A DNA stretch of 64,000 nt from Nocardioides kribbensis (GTDB lineage Bacteria > Actinomycetota > Actinomycetes > Propionibacteriales > Nocardioidaceae): assembly GCF_015070375.1 (NCBI RefSeq), contig NZ_JADCLL010000010.1, forward strand, positions 124,001 to 188,000, given 5' to 3'. The notes under the pieces were generated by a model that ran no database searches, was not told the DNA's origin, and worked only from the letters and a program-made list of their open reading frames with translations. Numbering within the stretch: position 1 is the first letter of the stretch; each line of letters starts with the position of its first letter. This document shows, in pieces, positions 38,001 through 45,752 of the stretch. The translations under genes and the position numbers were made by a program.

Positions 38001-38572
38001 CCGGCCACCATGCCCTGCTGCACGGCACCCAGGGTCACCGCGACCGACCCGGTGGTGATGCCGACGCGGAGGGCGAGGCCGGGCGCGTCGAGACGTCCAC
38101 CCATCGCTGCCACCTCGGAGACCAGATCGAGCCCTGCTCGCACCGCTCGCTCGGCGTCGTCCTCGTGGGAGGACGGCACTCCCCAGACCGCCATCACCGC
38201 GTCACCGATGAACTTCTCCACCGTGCCGCCGTAACGGTGGACCACGGTCCGCGCCGTGGCGAAGTAGTCGCTCAGCAGCTCGCGGACCTCCTCCGGGTCG
38301 CGGCTCTCCGAGAGAGCGGTGAACGACGCCAGGTCTGCGAATAGCACGGTCGTGGTGCGTCGCTCCGAGACCGACGGGCTCCCACCGGGAACGGCGGGTG
38401 GCTGGGGCGCAACGTCAGCCGCCATCGGTGCGCCGCACTCGGAGCAGAACCTGTTGCGCGCCGGTGCTGTGTGTCCGCACCCCGCACATCGGCGGGCCAG
38501 CGCCGAGCCGCACTCCGCGCAGAACTTCGCGCCCTCGGACCCGACGTGGTCACAGCGGGGGCACTGCAGCAC
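35060..38572 (-). CDS. Zinc-ribbon class III adenylyl cyclase fused to AAA ATPase and TPR repeats
   Basis: The 1,170-residue product starts with two zinc ribbons (CPRCDHVGSEGAKFCAECG and CAGCGHTAPARNRFCSECG). A class III cyclase domain follows (about 70-240): metal Asp in VLFADLASFT and FIGDAVMAVWG, the ATP-selecting Lys/Asp pair (EKFIGDA, MVAGDAVNTAARV) and the transition-state Asn/Arg. All are present, so cAMP synthesis is likely. Next come a STAND-like ATPase with P-loop VTGMAGIGKSRLG (about 295-307) and VTLVLEDLQHADSGLLDL, then long TPR-like helical repeats (about 600-1170). I prefer GTG 38572 because the preceding codons (to ATG 38614) are rich in AGA, AGG, CGA and GGA, rare here, and GAGAGGGGG precedes the GTG. 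Third positions are less GC-saturated than in neighbours, hinting at transfer. Confidence 0.87.
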   Translation of the reverse strand: MLQCPRCDHVGSEGAKFCAECGSALARRCAGCGHTAPARNRFCSECGAPMAADVAPQPPAVPGGSPSVSERRTTTVLFADLASFTALSESRDPEEVRELLSDYFATARTVVHRYGGTVEKFIGDAVMAVWGVPSSHEDDAERAVRAGLDLVSEVAAMGGRLDAPGLALRVGITTGSVAVTLGAVQQGMVAGDAVNTAARVQGAAAPGTVWVDQETRGLTAAAVAFTDVGEHLMKGKSDPVRLFRADAIVAAVGGAQRVDGLEAPLTGRDAELRRLKELFHATQVDSSSRIVFVTGMAGIGKSRLGWEWEKYVDGLTDGVWWHRGRCLSYGDGVAFWAFAEMVRSRLGVLESDDAATVGTKVATGLARWAADPAESAWLQPRVEALLGTGDGSGFDRTDLFAAWTTFLDLVGSNGDPVTLVLEDLQHADSGLLDLVEHLLSACQCTLFVVALTRPELLAEHPSLASGRRASVVALEPIDDQTMAALVDALVLDLPERARAAVVARAEGVPLYAVETVRALVDRDAVVERDGRHVFVDHGGGVDLEQLTAPTSLQTLIAARLDTLTPLERRTAQDASLLGMSFTHEGLLVLADVSGWSVDQSLTGLMRKGIIEAQVDPRSPELGQYRFLQTLVREVAYGTLSRRDRKARHLAAAGHLETLQDDVAASLAGVTAQHLLDALGASAAHDPDRERIAERARLHLIASAERAEALGSPKEALRSTAAALDLTTDVAGTAALQERAARVAHLAGETRQADALAVAARAAYEVLGDHTGAARVVAVQTRIMVALGRPEESVALGRAGVALLGPEDDSGLRLDLLAAQLSTRELDGLEGKLFLAVETLRLAEEHGEPGRLIRALNRVAVLLGDVGAPTAYHAVTEACVALAREHRQLPQLGRSLSNLSSETYLRNLPRALEQVDEAVTTCRRTGDSYLTEVALLNGSFAWWLAGDWDRLLTELAEWFDGREVTSAEGALRLKQVEILLARGADTPPITFIDSEDPWEQAGAAVTAALLAASRGELQVAAARAHSGVVAAFGDGSMVEDVEMLWAPAVELQIRAGAREGARELLAIPQRIAASRWRPITRAEVARLRGMATAADGGDPEQHFRDAERAHASYGAPFLLARTRHELARWLVGQGRAPEAAVLVDGARQTYAHLGAAGVLSDLDELARDSDL

Positions 38573-38890
38573 CCGTCGCCCCCTCTCTCTGAGTCTGCCC
38601 GTTCCCTGGGCCATCGGGCTGCTCGGAGCACGGCACCGGTGACGGCGCGTGCAGCCGTCACGAGAACCACCCTCACAACAGCCCGTGGAGCGGGCACCGC
38701 GACCCTATGACGACCTCGCCGCCAGTGCGGCGTAATGACGCAGGTCGAGCAGGCCCCGCGGTGCCGGCGCGGGGGACGGCTAGACCGGGTGGACCGGGCG
38801 CGGGCGTTCGGGCCCGGCGGGGGCGCGGACGGCTCCATACTGGCGCGGGCCCGCGACCGCGGGCAGCCAGGTCGACCGCCGAGGTGTCCC
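38573..38890. promoter_or_regulatory. Divergent intergenic region with inverted repeat GTGACGGC-N7-GCCGTCAC
   Basis: This 318-bp gap between the cyclase and lipoprotein starts holds an 8-bp inverted repeat (38639-38646 / 38654-38661) that could be an operator for the cyclase. A CATACT -10-like hexamer at 38836-38841 probably serves the lipoprotein gene. I see no gene inside it. Confidence 0.45.
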
Positions 38891-39454
38891 GTGCCGCGTC
38901 CCACCCGTCAGCCCTCCACGTCGTCGCCCGCCCGTCGCGCGGGCCTCGCGCTCGCCGCGGCCGCCGCCCTGCTGGCCGCGGGCTGCAGCGGCTCGGTCAG
39001 CGCCGGCACCGAGACGGCGACGGTCGCCCAGGAGGAGCTCGAGACCCAGGTCGCGGGCTTCATCACCGGGGCCGACGCCGACACCATCGACGTCACCTGC
39101 GAGGGCGACCTCGACGCCGAGGAGGGCGCCTCGCAGGAGTGCGTCGCCACCGCCGAGGGCGACCCGCAGCAGACCAACATCCGCGCCACCGTGGAGACCG
39201 TCAACGAGGACGACGTCGACTTCTCCATCGACCTCTACGTCACCGCCGCGGCGCTGGCCGACTTCGTGACCGACTACGTCGAGGGCCAGGGCATCACCGT
39301 GGACTCCGTCGAGTGCTCCGACGACCTCTCGGCCACCGCGGGCGACACCTCGCGCTGCGAGATCGCCTCGCCCGACGGCGAGGGCGCCGTGGAGGCGACG
39401 TCGACGGGCAACGACGGCCTCCAGGTCACCTTCGACATCGCCGACGCGGGCTGA
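38891..39454 (+). CDS. DUF4333-type secreted lipoprotein with duplicated domain
   Basis: The 187-residue product has a basic N-terminus, a hydrophobic stretch AGLALAAAAALLAAGC and a lipobox ending at Cys32, so it should be a lipoprotein anchored outside the membrane. The mature part contains two related modules, IDVTCEGDLDAEEGASQECVA and VDSVECSDDLSATAGDTSRCEI, each with a cysteine pair 15 apart, matching the DUF4333 pattern. It is very acidic. The GTG at 38891 is selected because GAGGTG lies at 38881-38886 and because the signal peptide begins there; longer upstream frames have no signal sequence. Function of the family is unknown. Confidence 0.85.
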   Translation: MPRPTRQPSTSSPARRAGLALAAAAALLAAGCSGSVSAGTETATVAQEELETQVAGFITGADADTIDVTCEGDLDAEEGASQECVATAEGDPQQTNIRATVETVNEDDVDFSIDLYVTAAALADFVTDYVEGQGITVDSVECSDDLSATAGDTSRCEIASPDGEGAVEATSTGNDGLQVTFDIADAG

Positions 39455-39558
39455 GCGCCGTACGCCTCGGGGCCGCCCGCCGACCCGGGGCCGTCCGCGC
39501 GGCCGTCCGCGCGGTCGCTCCCCGGACGCGGCGGGGCGACCCGCGCGCGGGGACCCCC

Positions 39559-39564
39559 TAGGGT
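39559..39564 (+). promoter_or_regulatory. -10 hexamer of the sirtuin leaderless promoter (TAGGGT)
   Basis: TAGGGT ends 7 nt before the GTG at 39572. Confidence 0.62.
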
Positions 39565-39571
39565 GGCGGCC

Positions 39572-40270
39572 GTGAGGATCGTCGTGCTGACCGGGGCGGG
39601 CATCTCCGCCGAGAGCGGGGTGCCGACCTTCCGCGACGCCGACGGGCTGTGGGAGGGCCACCGCGTCGAGGACGTCGCCACCCCGGAGGCCTTCGTGGCC
39701 GACCCGGTGCTCGTCCACGAGTTCTACGACGCGCGTCGCGCCGCGCTCGCCGGCGTCGTGCCCAACCCCGCCCACCGCGCGCTCGCGCGGCTGGAGGAGG
39801 CGCTGGGCGACGACCTGCTCGTGGTGACCCAGAACATCGACGACCTGCACGAGCGCGCGGGCTCCACCCGGGTGCTGCACATGCACGGCGAGCTGCTCAA
39901 GGCGTGGTGCCTGGCGTGCGAGGGCCGTCACCCTTGGGACGGCCCGATGGGCGGTGACCCCGCCTGCCCCGGATGCGGGGCCCCGGCGCTGCGGCCCGAC
40001 GTGGTGTGGTTCGGGGAGATCCCCTACGAGATGGACCGCATCCTCGACTCCCTCGGCCGCGCCGACCTCTTCGTCTCCATCGGCACCTCCGGCGCGGTCT
40101 ACCCCGCCGCCGGCTTCGTGCAGCAGGCCGCCCGCCACGGTGTGCCCACCCTCGAGCTCAACCTGCAGCCCAGCGAGGGCACCGCGTGGTTCCGCGAGGC
40201 CCGCCACGGCCCCGCCGGCGTCCTCGTGCCCGCCTGGGTCGAGGACCTCCTCGGCCCCGCCGCCGACTGA
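39572..40270 (+). CDS. NAD-dependent protein deacylase (sirtuin, CobB-type)
   Basis: The 232-residue product is a class III sirtuin that removes acetyl or succinyl groups from lysines using NAD+. Motifs: VVLTGAGISAESGVPTFRDADGLW (2-25), the FYDARR motif (about 52-57) whose Tyr and Arg bind succinyl-lysine in CobB and SIRT5, TQNIDDLHERAG, catalytic His in HMHGEL, and a zinc site with two CxxC pairs (CLAC, CPGC). Desuccinylase activity is therefore plausible besides deacetylation. GTG 39572 follows TAGGGT by 7 nt; a GTG 9 nt upstream overlaps that hexamer. It may act on acyl-CoA ligases such as the one at 8477, which carries the modifiable lysine, but this is inference. Confidence 0.94.
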   Translation: MRIVVLTGAGISAESGVPTFRDADGLWEGHRVEDVATPEAFVADPVLVHEFYDARRAALAGVVPNPAHRALARLEEALGDDLLVVTQNIDDLHERAGSTRVLHMHGELLKAWCLACEGRHPWDGPMGGDPACPGCGAPALRPDVVWFGEIPYEMDRILDSLGRADLFVSIGTSGAVYPAAGFVQQAARHGVPTLELNLQPSEGTAWFREARHGPAGVLVPAWVEDLLGPAAD

Positions 40271-40375
40271 CCCCGCCGCGCGCCGCCACCGGTCACGCCG
40301 CGCCGCCCAGCGATCACGCCCCGTCAGCGCATCTGCCGTTCGTCACGACGGGCCGGCAGAGGAGGCGACCCGGCG

Positions 40376-42148
40376 TCACAGCTGCGCGGGCGGAGCGGGC
40401 TCGGTGCCCGACCAGGCCGCCCAGAGGCGGGCGTAGGGGCCGCCGGCGGCGACGAGGTCGTCGTGGGGGCCGTCCTCGACGACGCGGCCGGCCGCCATCA
40501 CGACCACCCGGTCGGCGCTGGCGGCCTGGGTGAGCCGGTGGGCGATGGTCAGCGAGGTGCGCCCGCGGGTGACGGCGAGGGCAGCGGCCTCGAGGTCGCG
40601 GGCGCCGGCGGAGCCGGCCTCGGCGGTGGCCTCGTCGAGCACGACCACGAGCGGATCGGCCAGCACGACGCGGGCCAGCGCGAGCTGCTGGGCCTGGGCC
40701 GGGGTGAGCGGGTGGGCGGAGGCGCCCACCGCGGTGTCGAGGGCCTCGGGCAGCGCCCGCACCCAGCCGAGCGCCCCGACGGCGTCGAGGGCGTCGACCA
40801 CCTCGGCCTCCTCGGCCCCGGGGTGGGCCAGGGTGAGGTTGTCGCGCACGCTGCCGGTGAAGACGTGCACCTCCTGGCTCACCAGCGCCACGGTCGGTCG
40901 GCCCGCGCGACCCGGCGCGACGACCCGGTCGGCGGGCAGGCCGCCGACCAGCACCTCCCCGCGGGTGGGGGCGAGGCGCCCGGCGACCACCGAGCCGAGG
41001 GTGGTCTTGCCCGCGCCGCTGGCCCCGACGACGGCCACGCGCTGCCCGGCGGGCACCCGCAGCGACACCCCGTCGACGGCCGGGCGGCCCTCGGCGTACT
41101 CGTGGGTGAGGTCGCGGACCTCCAGGGTCGTGTCGGTGCCGGCGCGGGTGCCGTGGGGCGGCACGCGCGCGGGCAGCAGCGCGAGGCCGGCGAGGCGGGT
41201 CAGCGAGGCGCCGGCCGACTGGGCGGCGTCGAAGAGGAAGAGCACGGCGCCGATGGGGTTGAAGAGCCGGTGGAAGTACAGCCCCGCGGCGGTGACCTCG
41301 CCGACGCTGGCCTCCCCGGCGCGCACCAGCAGGAAGCCCGCGACGAGCACGAGCAGCAGGCCCACCAGCTCGGCGCGGTTGAGCCGCAGCCCGAAGCGGG
41401 TGAAGAAGCCGACCACGTCGAGGGAGATCCGTGCCGAGGCCCACGAGGCGGCGTCGACCTGCTCCTGGTGGGCGGCGGAGAGCCCGTGGGCGCGCAGGGT
41501 GCGGCTGCCGTGCACGCCGGTGAGGAAGGCCTGCGCGCGCACGCCGTTGGCCTCGCGCTCGCGCTGGTAGAGGGGGGCGGAGCGGGGGAGGTACCACCGC
41601 AGCGCCCGCACGTACGCCGGGGCCGTCAGCAGCCCGGCCAGCCCCAGCCGCCAGTCGAGCGCGAAGAGCCCGCCGGCGGTGAGCACGATCGCGAGCGCCG
41701 AGCCCACCAGCAGGGGCACGACCTCGGTGAGCGACTGCGCGACGAGGCGCACGTCGTCGCCGACGCGGCTGAGCAGGTCGCCGCTGCCGGCCTGCTCGAC
41801 GGTGGCGCCGTCGAGGTGCAGCGCCCGGTCGAGGGCCTGCTCGCGCAGCTCGGCCAGCGCCGGCTCACCCGCCCGCGCCAGGCGGCCCGTGGCGAGCGCG
41901 GTGCCGACCATGACCACGACGCCGGCGCCGAGGATCCACAGCGCCGAGCGCACGACGTCGTCTCGGCTGCCGCCCTCGGCGACGGTGTCGACGACGGCGC
42001 CGAGCTGCCAGGGCGCGACGAGACCGGCCAGCCCGACGAGCACGTAGAGCCCGGCGGTGAGCGCGACGTCGAGGCGACGGCGGCGCAGCAGGGTCAGCGT
42101 CAGCCGGGCGGCCTCGCGGGGGGTGGAGCGGGGGAGCAGGGTGGTCAT
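40376..42148 (-). CDS. ABC half-transporter with active Walker motifs but degenerate signature
   Basis: The 590-residue product has an exporter-type six-helix membrane domain (about 1-310) and a C-terminal ATPase. Walker A is intact (VVGASGAGKTTLG, about 372-384) and so is Walker B (VVVLDEATAE, about 500-509). The signature that should read LSGGQ is LTPAQAQQ (about 479-486). The partner gene overlaps by 4 bp (ATGA) and has the opposite defects, so the two should form a heterodimer with one working ATP site. The iron box before the partner suggests iron-siderophore import of the IrtAB/YbtPQ kind, or siderophore export. Convergent with the sirtuin gene. Confidence 0.9.
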   Translation of the reverse strand: MTTLLPRSTPREAARLTLTLLRRRRLDVALTAGLYVLVGLAGLVAPWQLGAVVDTVAEGGSRDDVVRSALWILGAGVVVMVGTALATGRLARAGEPALAELREQALDRALHLDGATVEQAGSGDLLSRVGDDVRLVAQSLTEVVPLLVGSALAIVLTAGGLFALDWRLGLAGLLTAPAYVRALRWYLPRSAPLYQREREANGVRAQAFLTGVHGSRTLRAHGLSAAHQEQVDAASWASARISLDVVGFFTRFGLRLNRAELVGLLLVLVAGFLLVRAGEASVGEVTAAGLYFHRLFNPIGAVLFLFDAAQSAGASLTRLAGLALLPARVPPHGTRAGTDTTLEVRDLTHEYAEGRPAVDGVSLRVPAGQRVAVVGASGAGKTTLGSVVAGRLAPTRGEVLVGGLPADRVVAPGRAGRPTVALVSQEVHVFTGSVRDNLTLAHPGAEEAEVVDALDAVGALGWVRALPEALDTAVGASAHPLTPAQAQQLALARVVLADPLVVVLDEATAEAGSAGARDLEAAALAVTRGRTSLTIAHRLTQAASADRVVVMAAGRVVEDGPHDDLVAAGGPYARLWAAWSGTEPAPPAQL

Positions 42149-43881
42149 CGCAGCACCGCCTCGCGGTAGGCGCTGTCGTCGCGCACCAGCTGCGCGTGGG
42201 TGCCGGTGGCCCTCACCCGTCCCGCGTCGAGGTGCACGACGCGGTGGGCGCGCGCCAGCAGCACCGGGCTGCTCGTGAGCAGCAGCGTCGTGGGCGCGGC
42301 GCTCGTGGCGGCCGCCGCCCCCTGGTCGCCCGGGTGGCGCTCCGCGACGAGGGCGGCGGCGATGCGGTGCTCGGTGGCGGCGTCGACGGCGGTGGTGGGG
42401 TCGTGGAGCACGAGCACGGGGGCCGGCGCGGCGAGGGCGCGGGCCAGCCCGACCCGCTGGCGCTGCCCGCCGGAGAGCGTGGTGCCGCCGACCGTGACCG
42501 GCTCCTCCAGCCCGCCCGCGCAGTGGGCGACCACCTCGTCGGCCGCCGAGGCGACGAGCACGGCCGCGAGGCGCTCGTCGTCGAGGCGGCCGCCGGGGTC
42601 GACGTTGCTGCGCAGGGTGCCCTCGAAGAGGTCGACCTGGTGGTCGGCGACCAGCAGCAGCCGGCGGGTCTCGGCCAGCGTCAGGTCGGTGAGCGGTGTG
42701 CCGCCGAGGCGCACCTCGCCGCGGTCGGGGCGCAGCTCACCGCGCAGCAGCCGCACCAGGGCGGCGGCGTCGGCGGGGTCCTCGGCCACGACGGCGACCA
42801 GCTCGCCGGGGGCGGCGCGCAGGTCCACGCCCCGCAGCGTGCCGCTGTGGACGTCGTGGAGGGCGAGGTCGGCCGGGCCGGTGGCCTCGGCCTCCCCCGC
42901 GAGCAGCAGCCGGGGCGTGGCGAGCACCGTGACGAGGCGGTCGGCCGAGGCCCGCGACTGGGCGAGCTGGGCCACGAAGTAGGCCAGGGTCTGCAGCGGC
43001 TCGGCCACGAACTGCGCGAGGCCGACGACCGCGATGAGCTCCCCGATGCTCAGCGCCCCGTCGAGGGCGCGCGAGCCCGCGACCAGGGCGACCACCACCA
43101 GCACGACGCCGCTGAGCCCCTGGGTCGCGCCGTACAGCAGGCCCTCCCAGCGGGCGGCGGCGACGCTGGCCTCGGCGGCGCGGTGGCTCTCGCGGCGGTA
43201 GCGCGCCAGCGCGACGTCCTCGGCGCCGATGCCCTTGAGCGGGCGCAGGCCGGTGACGAGGTCGGTGGCGATGCCGGTGGCGCGTCCGAGCGCCTCCTGG
43301 CGCACCGCGCTGCGGCGGGTGAGGGGGCCGGCCAGCAGGTGGTTGACGAGCAGCGCGACCGGTACGCCGACCAGCACCACCAGCGTCAGCACCAGGTCGA
43401 TGCGGGCCAGCACCACCGCGGTGACCGCGAAGCCGGCCACCGCCGCCACCGCGAACCACGCCTGGCGCAGCACCGCCGCGGCCTGGTCGGCGTCGCCGGT
43501 GGCCACCGCGAGCAGGTCGCCGGGCACCTGGTCGGCGCGGGCGCCCCGGGGGTCGAGCAGGTGGCCCGACACCTCCGTGCGCAGCCGGTGGCCCTCGCGC
43601 TGCAGCGCGCCCTCGCCGACGATCGCCCCGCCGCGGTAGCTGAAGGCCAGGGTCGCGAAGAGCGCGCAGAGCACCCCGCCCCACAGCGCCAGCGCCGACC
43701 ACGACCCGGTGGCGACCGCGCGGTCGACGACCACCCCGATCATCACCGGCACCATGGCCTCGCACACCTGCCACACCGCGATCAGCGCCGACGCGCCGCC
43801 GAGCCGTGGGGCGTTGCGCCGCAGCGCCCGCCGCAGCAGCGCCCCGCCGGTGGCCGGCGCGGGAGCGGAGGTCGTCGGCAC
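42145..43881 (-). CDS. ABC half-transporter with lost Walker A but intact LSGGQ signature
   Basis: The 578-residue product has an exporter-type membrane domain (about 1-315) and an ATPase domain (about 335-578). Where the P-loop should be, the sequence is VAVVAEDPADAAALVRLL with no GxxGxGKS/T, so it cannot bind ATP normally. Walker B reads LVLHDPTTAVD, with Pro replacing the catalytic Glu. The signature TTLSGGQRQRVGLARALA is perfect. It therefore supplies the signature to its partner's ATP site. The GTG start at 43881 lies 6 nt behind a TAGCCT hexamer that is the core of an iron box, so the gene is probably leaderless and repressed by an IdeR/DtxR protein when iron is plentiful. Confidence 0.9.
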   Translation of the reverse strand: MPTTSAPAPATGGALLRRALRRNAPRLGGASALIAVWQVCEAMVPVMIGVVVDRAVATGSWSALALWGGVLCALFATLAFSYRGGAIVGEGALQREGHRLRTEVSGHLLDPRGARADQVPGDLLAVATGDADQAAAVLRQAWFAVAAVAGFAVTAVVLARIDLVLTLVVLVGVPVALLVNHLLAGPLTRRSAVRQEALGRATGIATDLVTGLRPLKGIGAEDVALARYRRESHRAAEASVAAARWEGLLYGATQGLSGVVLVVVALVAGSRALDGALSIGELIAVVGLAQFVAEPLQTLAYFVAQLAQSRASADRLVTVLATPRLLLAGEAEATGPADLALHDVHSGTLRGVDLRAAPGELVAVVAEDPADAAALVRLLRGELRPDRGEVRLGGTPLTDLTLAETRRLLLVADHQVDLFEGTLRSNVDPGGRLDDERLAAVLVASAADEVVAHCAGGLEEPVTVGGTTLSGGQRQRVGLARALAAPAPVLVLHDPTTAVDAATEHRIAAALVAERHPGDQGAAAATSAAPTTLLLTSSPVLLARAHRVVHLDAGRVRATGTHAQLVRDDSAYREAVLR

Positions 43882-43884
43882 CGG

Positions 43885-43900
43885 GTAAGGCTAGCCTTAC
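43885..43900. promoter_or_regulatory. IdeR/DtxR iron box overlapping the ABC operon promoter
   Basis: GTAAGGCTAGCCTTAC is a perfect 16-bp palindrome. AGGCTAGCCTTACTT matches 13 of 15 positions of the IdeR/DtxR core AGGTTAGSCTWACCT. On the minus strand its centre, TAGCCT, is a -10 hexamer 6 nt before the GTG at 43881, so a bound repressor would block transcription start. Confidence 0.82.
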
Positions 43901-43939
43901 TTGCCCGCCGCCGAGCGGGTGGGGCGTGCCGCGGACGCG

Positions 43940-45751
43940 TCAGGCCGGCTCGACCACCGCGCCCGCGTGGGCGGGCAGGGTGAGCGTGCCGGAGGCGTCC
44001 AGGACGACCCCGTCGGCGGTGGCCAGGAGCACCTCGCCCGGGCCGGTGGTGACCACGACGGGCCGGTCGCCCAGGTTGGCGACCACGCGCAGCGCGCCGC
44101 GGCCCAGGGTGACCAGCCGGGCCGACGCGTCGACCTCGCAGGTGGTGGCGCCGAACGCGGGGTCGGTGAGCTCGGAGCGGGCCCGGCGCAGGGCGACGAG
44201 GCGGCGGTAGAGGTCGAGCACGCGGGCGTGCACGCCGTCGCCGGCCGCGGGGTCCTCGACCTGCGACCAGTCCAGCTTCGAGCGCTCGAAGGTCGCGGGG
44301 TCCTGCGGGTCGGGCACGGCGTCGGGGTCCCAGCCCATCTTCGCGAACTCCGCGATCCGCCCCTCGGCGGTCGCCGTGCCCAGCTCGGGCTCGGGGTGGC
44401 TGGTGAAGAACTGGAACGGCGTGGAGGCCGCCCACTCCTCGCCCTGGAAGAGCATCGGGGTGAAGGGGCCGGTGAGCGTGAGCAGCGCGGCCAGACCGAG
44501 GCCGCCCTCGTCGAGGTGCTCGGTGAGCCGGTCGCCGACGGCGCGGTTGCCGATCTGGTCGTGGTTCTGGTTGCAGACCACCAGGCGCCAGGTCGGCATG
44601 GTCGCGGTGTCGACGGGCCGGCCGTGGTCGGCCTCGCGGAAGGAGCTGTAGGTGCCGTCGTGGAGGAAGCCGCGGGTCATCACCTTGGCCAGCGCCTCGA
44701 GCGGCTCGAAGTCGGCGTAGTAGCCGGTGGTCTCGCCGGTGAGCGCGACGTGCACGGCGTGGTGGAAGTCGTCGCTCCACTGCGCGTCGAGACCGCGCCC
44801 GCCGCCCTCGCGGGGGGTGACCATGCGGGCGTCGTTGAGGTCGGACTCCGCGATCAGCGTGAGCGGGCGACGCAGGTGCGCCGACAGTGCCGCGACCTCG
44901 AGGCCCATCTCCTCCAGCAGGTGCACCGCGGAGGTGTCCTGCAGCGCGTGCACGGCGTCGAGGCGCAGCGCGTCGACGTGGTAGTCCTCGAGCCACATCG
45001 CGACGTTGTCGAGGATGTAGCGGCGCACCTCCGCGGAGCCCTCCTGGTCGAGGTTGACCAGGTCGCCCCAGGTGTTGCGGCCCTCGGTGAGGTAGGGCCC
45101 GTAGAGCGGCAGGTAGTTGCCGGAGGGGCCGAGGTGGTTGTAGACGACGTCCTGCACCACGCCGAGCCCGGCGGCGTGGCAGCCGTCGACGAAGCGCTGG
45201 TAGGCCTCGGGCCCGCCGTAGGACTCGTCCACGGCGAACCAGTCGACGCCGTCGTAGCCCCAGTTGTGGGTGCCGTTGAAGGCGTTGACCGGCATCACCT
45301 CGACGAGGTCGACGCCGAGGTCGACCAGGTGGTCGAGGCGCCCCAGCGCGGCGTCGAGGGTGCCCTCGGGGGTGAAGGTGCCGACGTGGAGCTCGTAGAC
45401 GACCGAGCCGGCGAGCTGGCGCCCGGTCCAGGCGCCGTCGCCCCAGGCGTACGCCGAGGGGTCGAAGCTGCGCGAGAGGCCGTGGACGCCGTCGGGCTGG
45501 CGCCGCGAGCGCGGGTCGGGCCGCGGGGTGTCGTCGTCGTCGAGCAGGTAGCCGTAGTCGACGGGGCCGGAGCCGGCGCCGGGCACCTCGCCCGCCGGGG
45601 TCCACCAGCCGCCGTCGCCGCGGGTCATCGGCACCGGCTCGGCGCCGGCGACGTGCAGCCGCACCCGGTCGGGCACGGGCGCCCAGACGTCGAAGGGCCT
45701 GCGCACGGGTGCGCGGGTCGTGCCGGTCGTCGAACCGGTGGTCCCGGTCAT
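43940..45751 (-). CDS. treZ: Malto-oligosyltrehalose trehalohydrolase
   Basis: The 603-residue GH13 enzyme releases trehalose from maltooligosyl-trehalose, the second TreY-TreZ step. An N-terminal CBM48-like domain (about 17-110) is followed by the barrel: VDLVEVMPVNAFNGTHNWGYDGVDWFAVDESYGG, VVQDVVYNHLGPSGNYLPLYGPYLT, nucleophile Asp in DALRLDAVHAL (about 270), acid Glu in TLIAESDLND and VVCNQNHDQIGNRA. The start ATG at 45749-45751 is 1 bp from the treY stop codon, so it is the third gene of glgX-treY-treZ. A Thr/Gly-rich N-terminus of about 15 residues is dispensable-looking. Confidence 0.94.
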   Translation of the reverse strand: MTGTTGSTTGTTRAPVRRPFDVWAPVPDRVRLHVAGAEPVPMTRGDGGWWTPAGEVPGAGSGPVDYGYLLDDDDTPRPDPRSRRQPDGVHGLSRSFDPSAYAWGDGAWTGRQLAGSVVYELHVGTFTPEGTLDAALGRLDHLVDLGVDLVEVMPVNAFNGTHNWGYDGVDWFAVDESYGGPEAYQRFVDGCHAAGLGVVQDVVYNHLGPSGNYLPLYGPYLTEGRNTWGDLVNLDQEGSAEVRRYILDNVAMWLEDYHVDALRLDAVHALQDTSAVHLLEEMGLEVAALSAHLRRPLTLIAESDLNDARMVTPREGGGRGLDAQWSDDFHHAVHVALTGETTGYYADFEPLEALAKVMTRGFLHDGTYSSFREADHGRPVDTATMPTWRLVVCNQNHDQIGNRAVGDRLTEHLDEGGLGLAALLTLTGPFTPMLFQGEEWAASTPFQFFTSHPEPELGTATAEGRIAEFAKMGWDPDAVPDPQDPATFERSKLDWSQVEDPAAGDGVHARVLDLYRRLVALRRARSELTDPAFGATTCEVDASARLVTLGRGALRVVANLGDRPVVVTTGPGEVLLATADGVVLDASGTLTLPAHAGAVVEPA

Positions 45752-45752
45752 G

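Noticed and set aside
38573..38614. Upstream ATG (38614) as cyclase start
   Set aside because: The 14 extra codons use AGA, AGG, CGA and GGA, unlike the rest of the gene, and the zinc ribbon begins right after the GTG at 38572, which has a purine-rich ribosome site. It remains possible.
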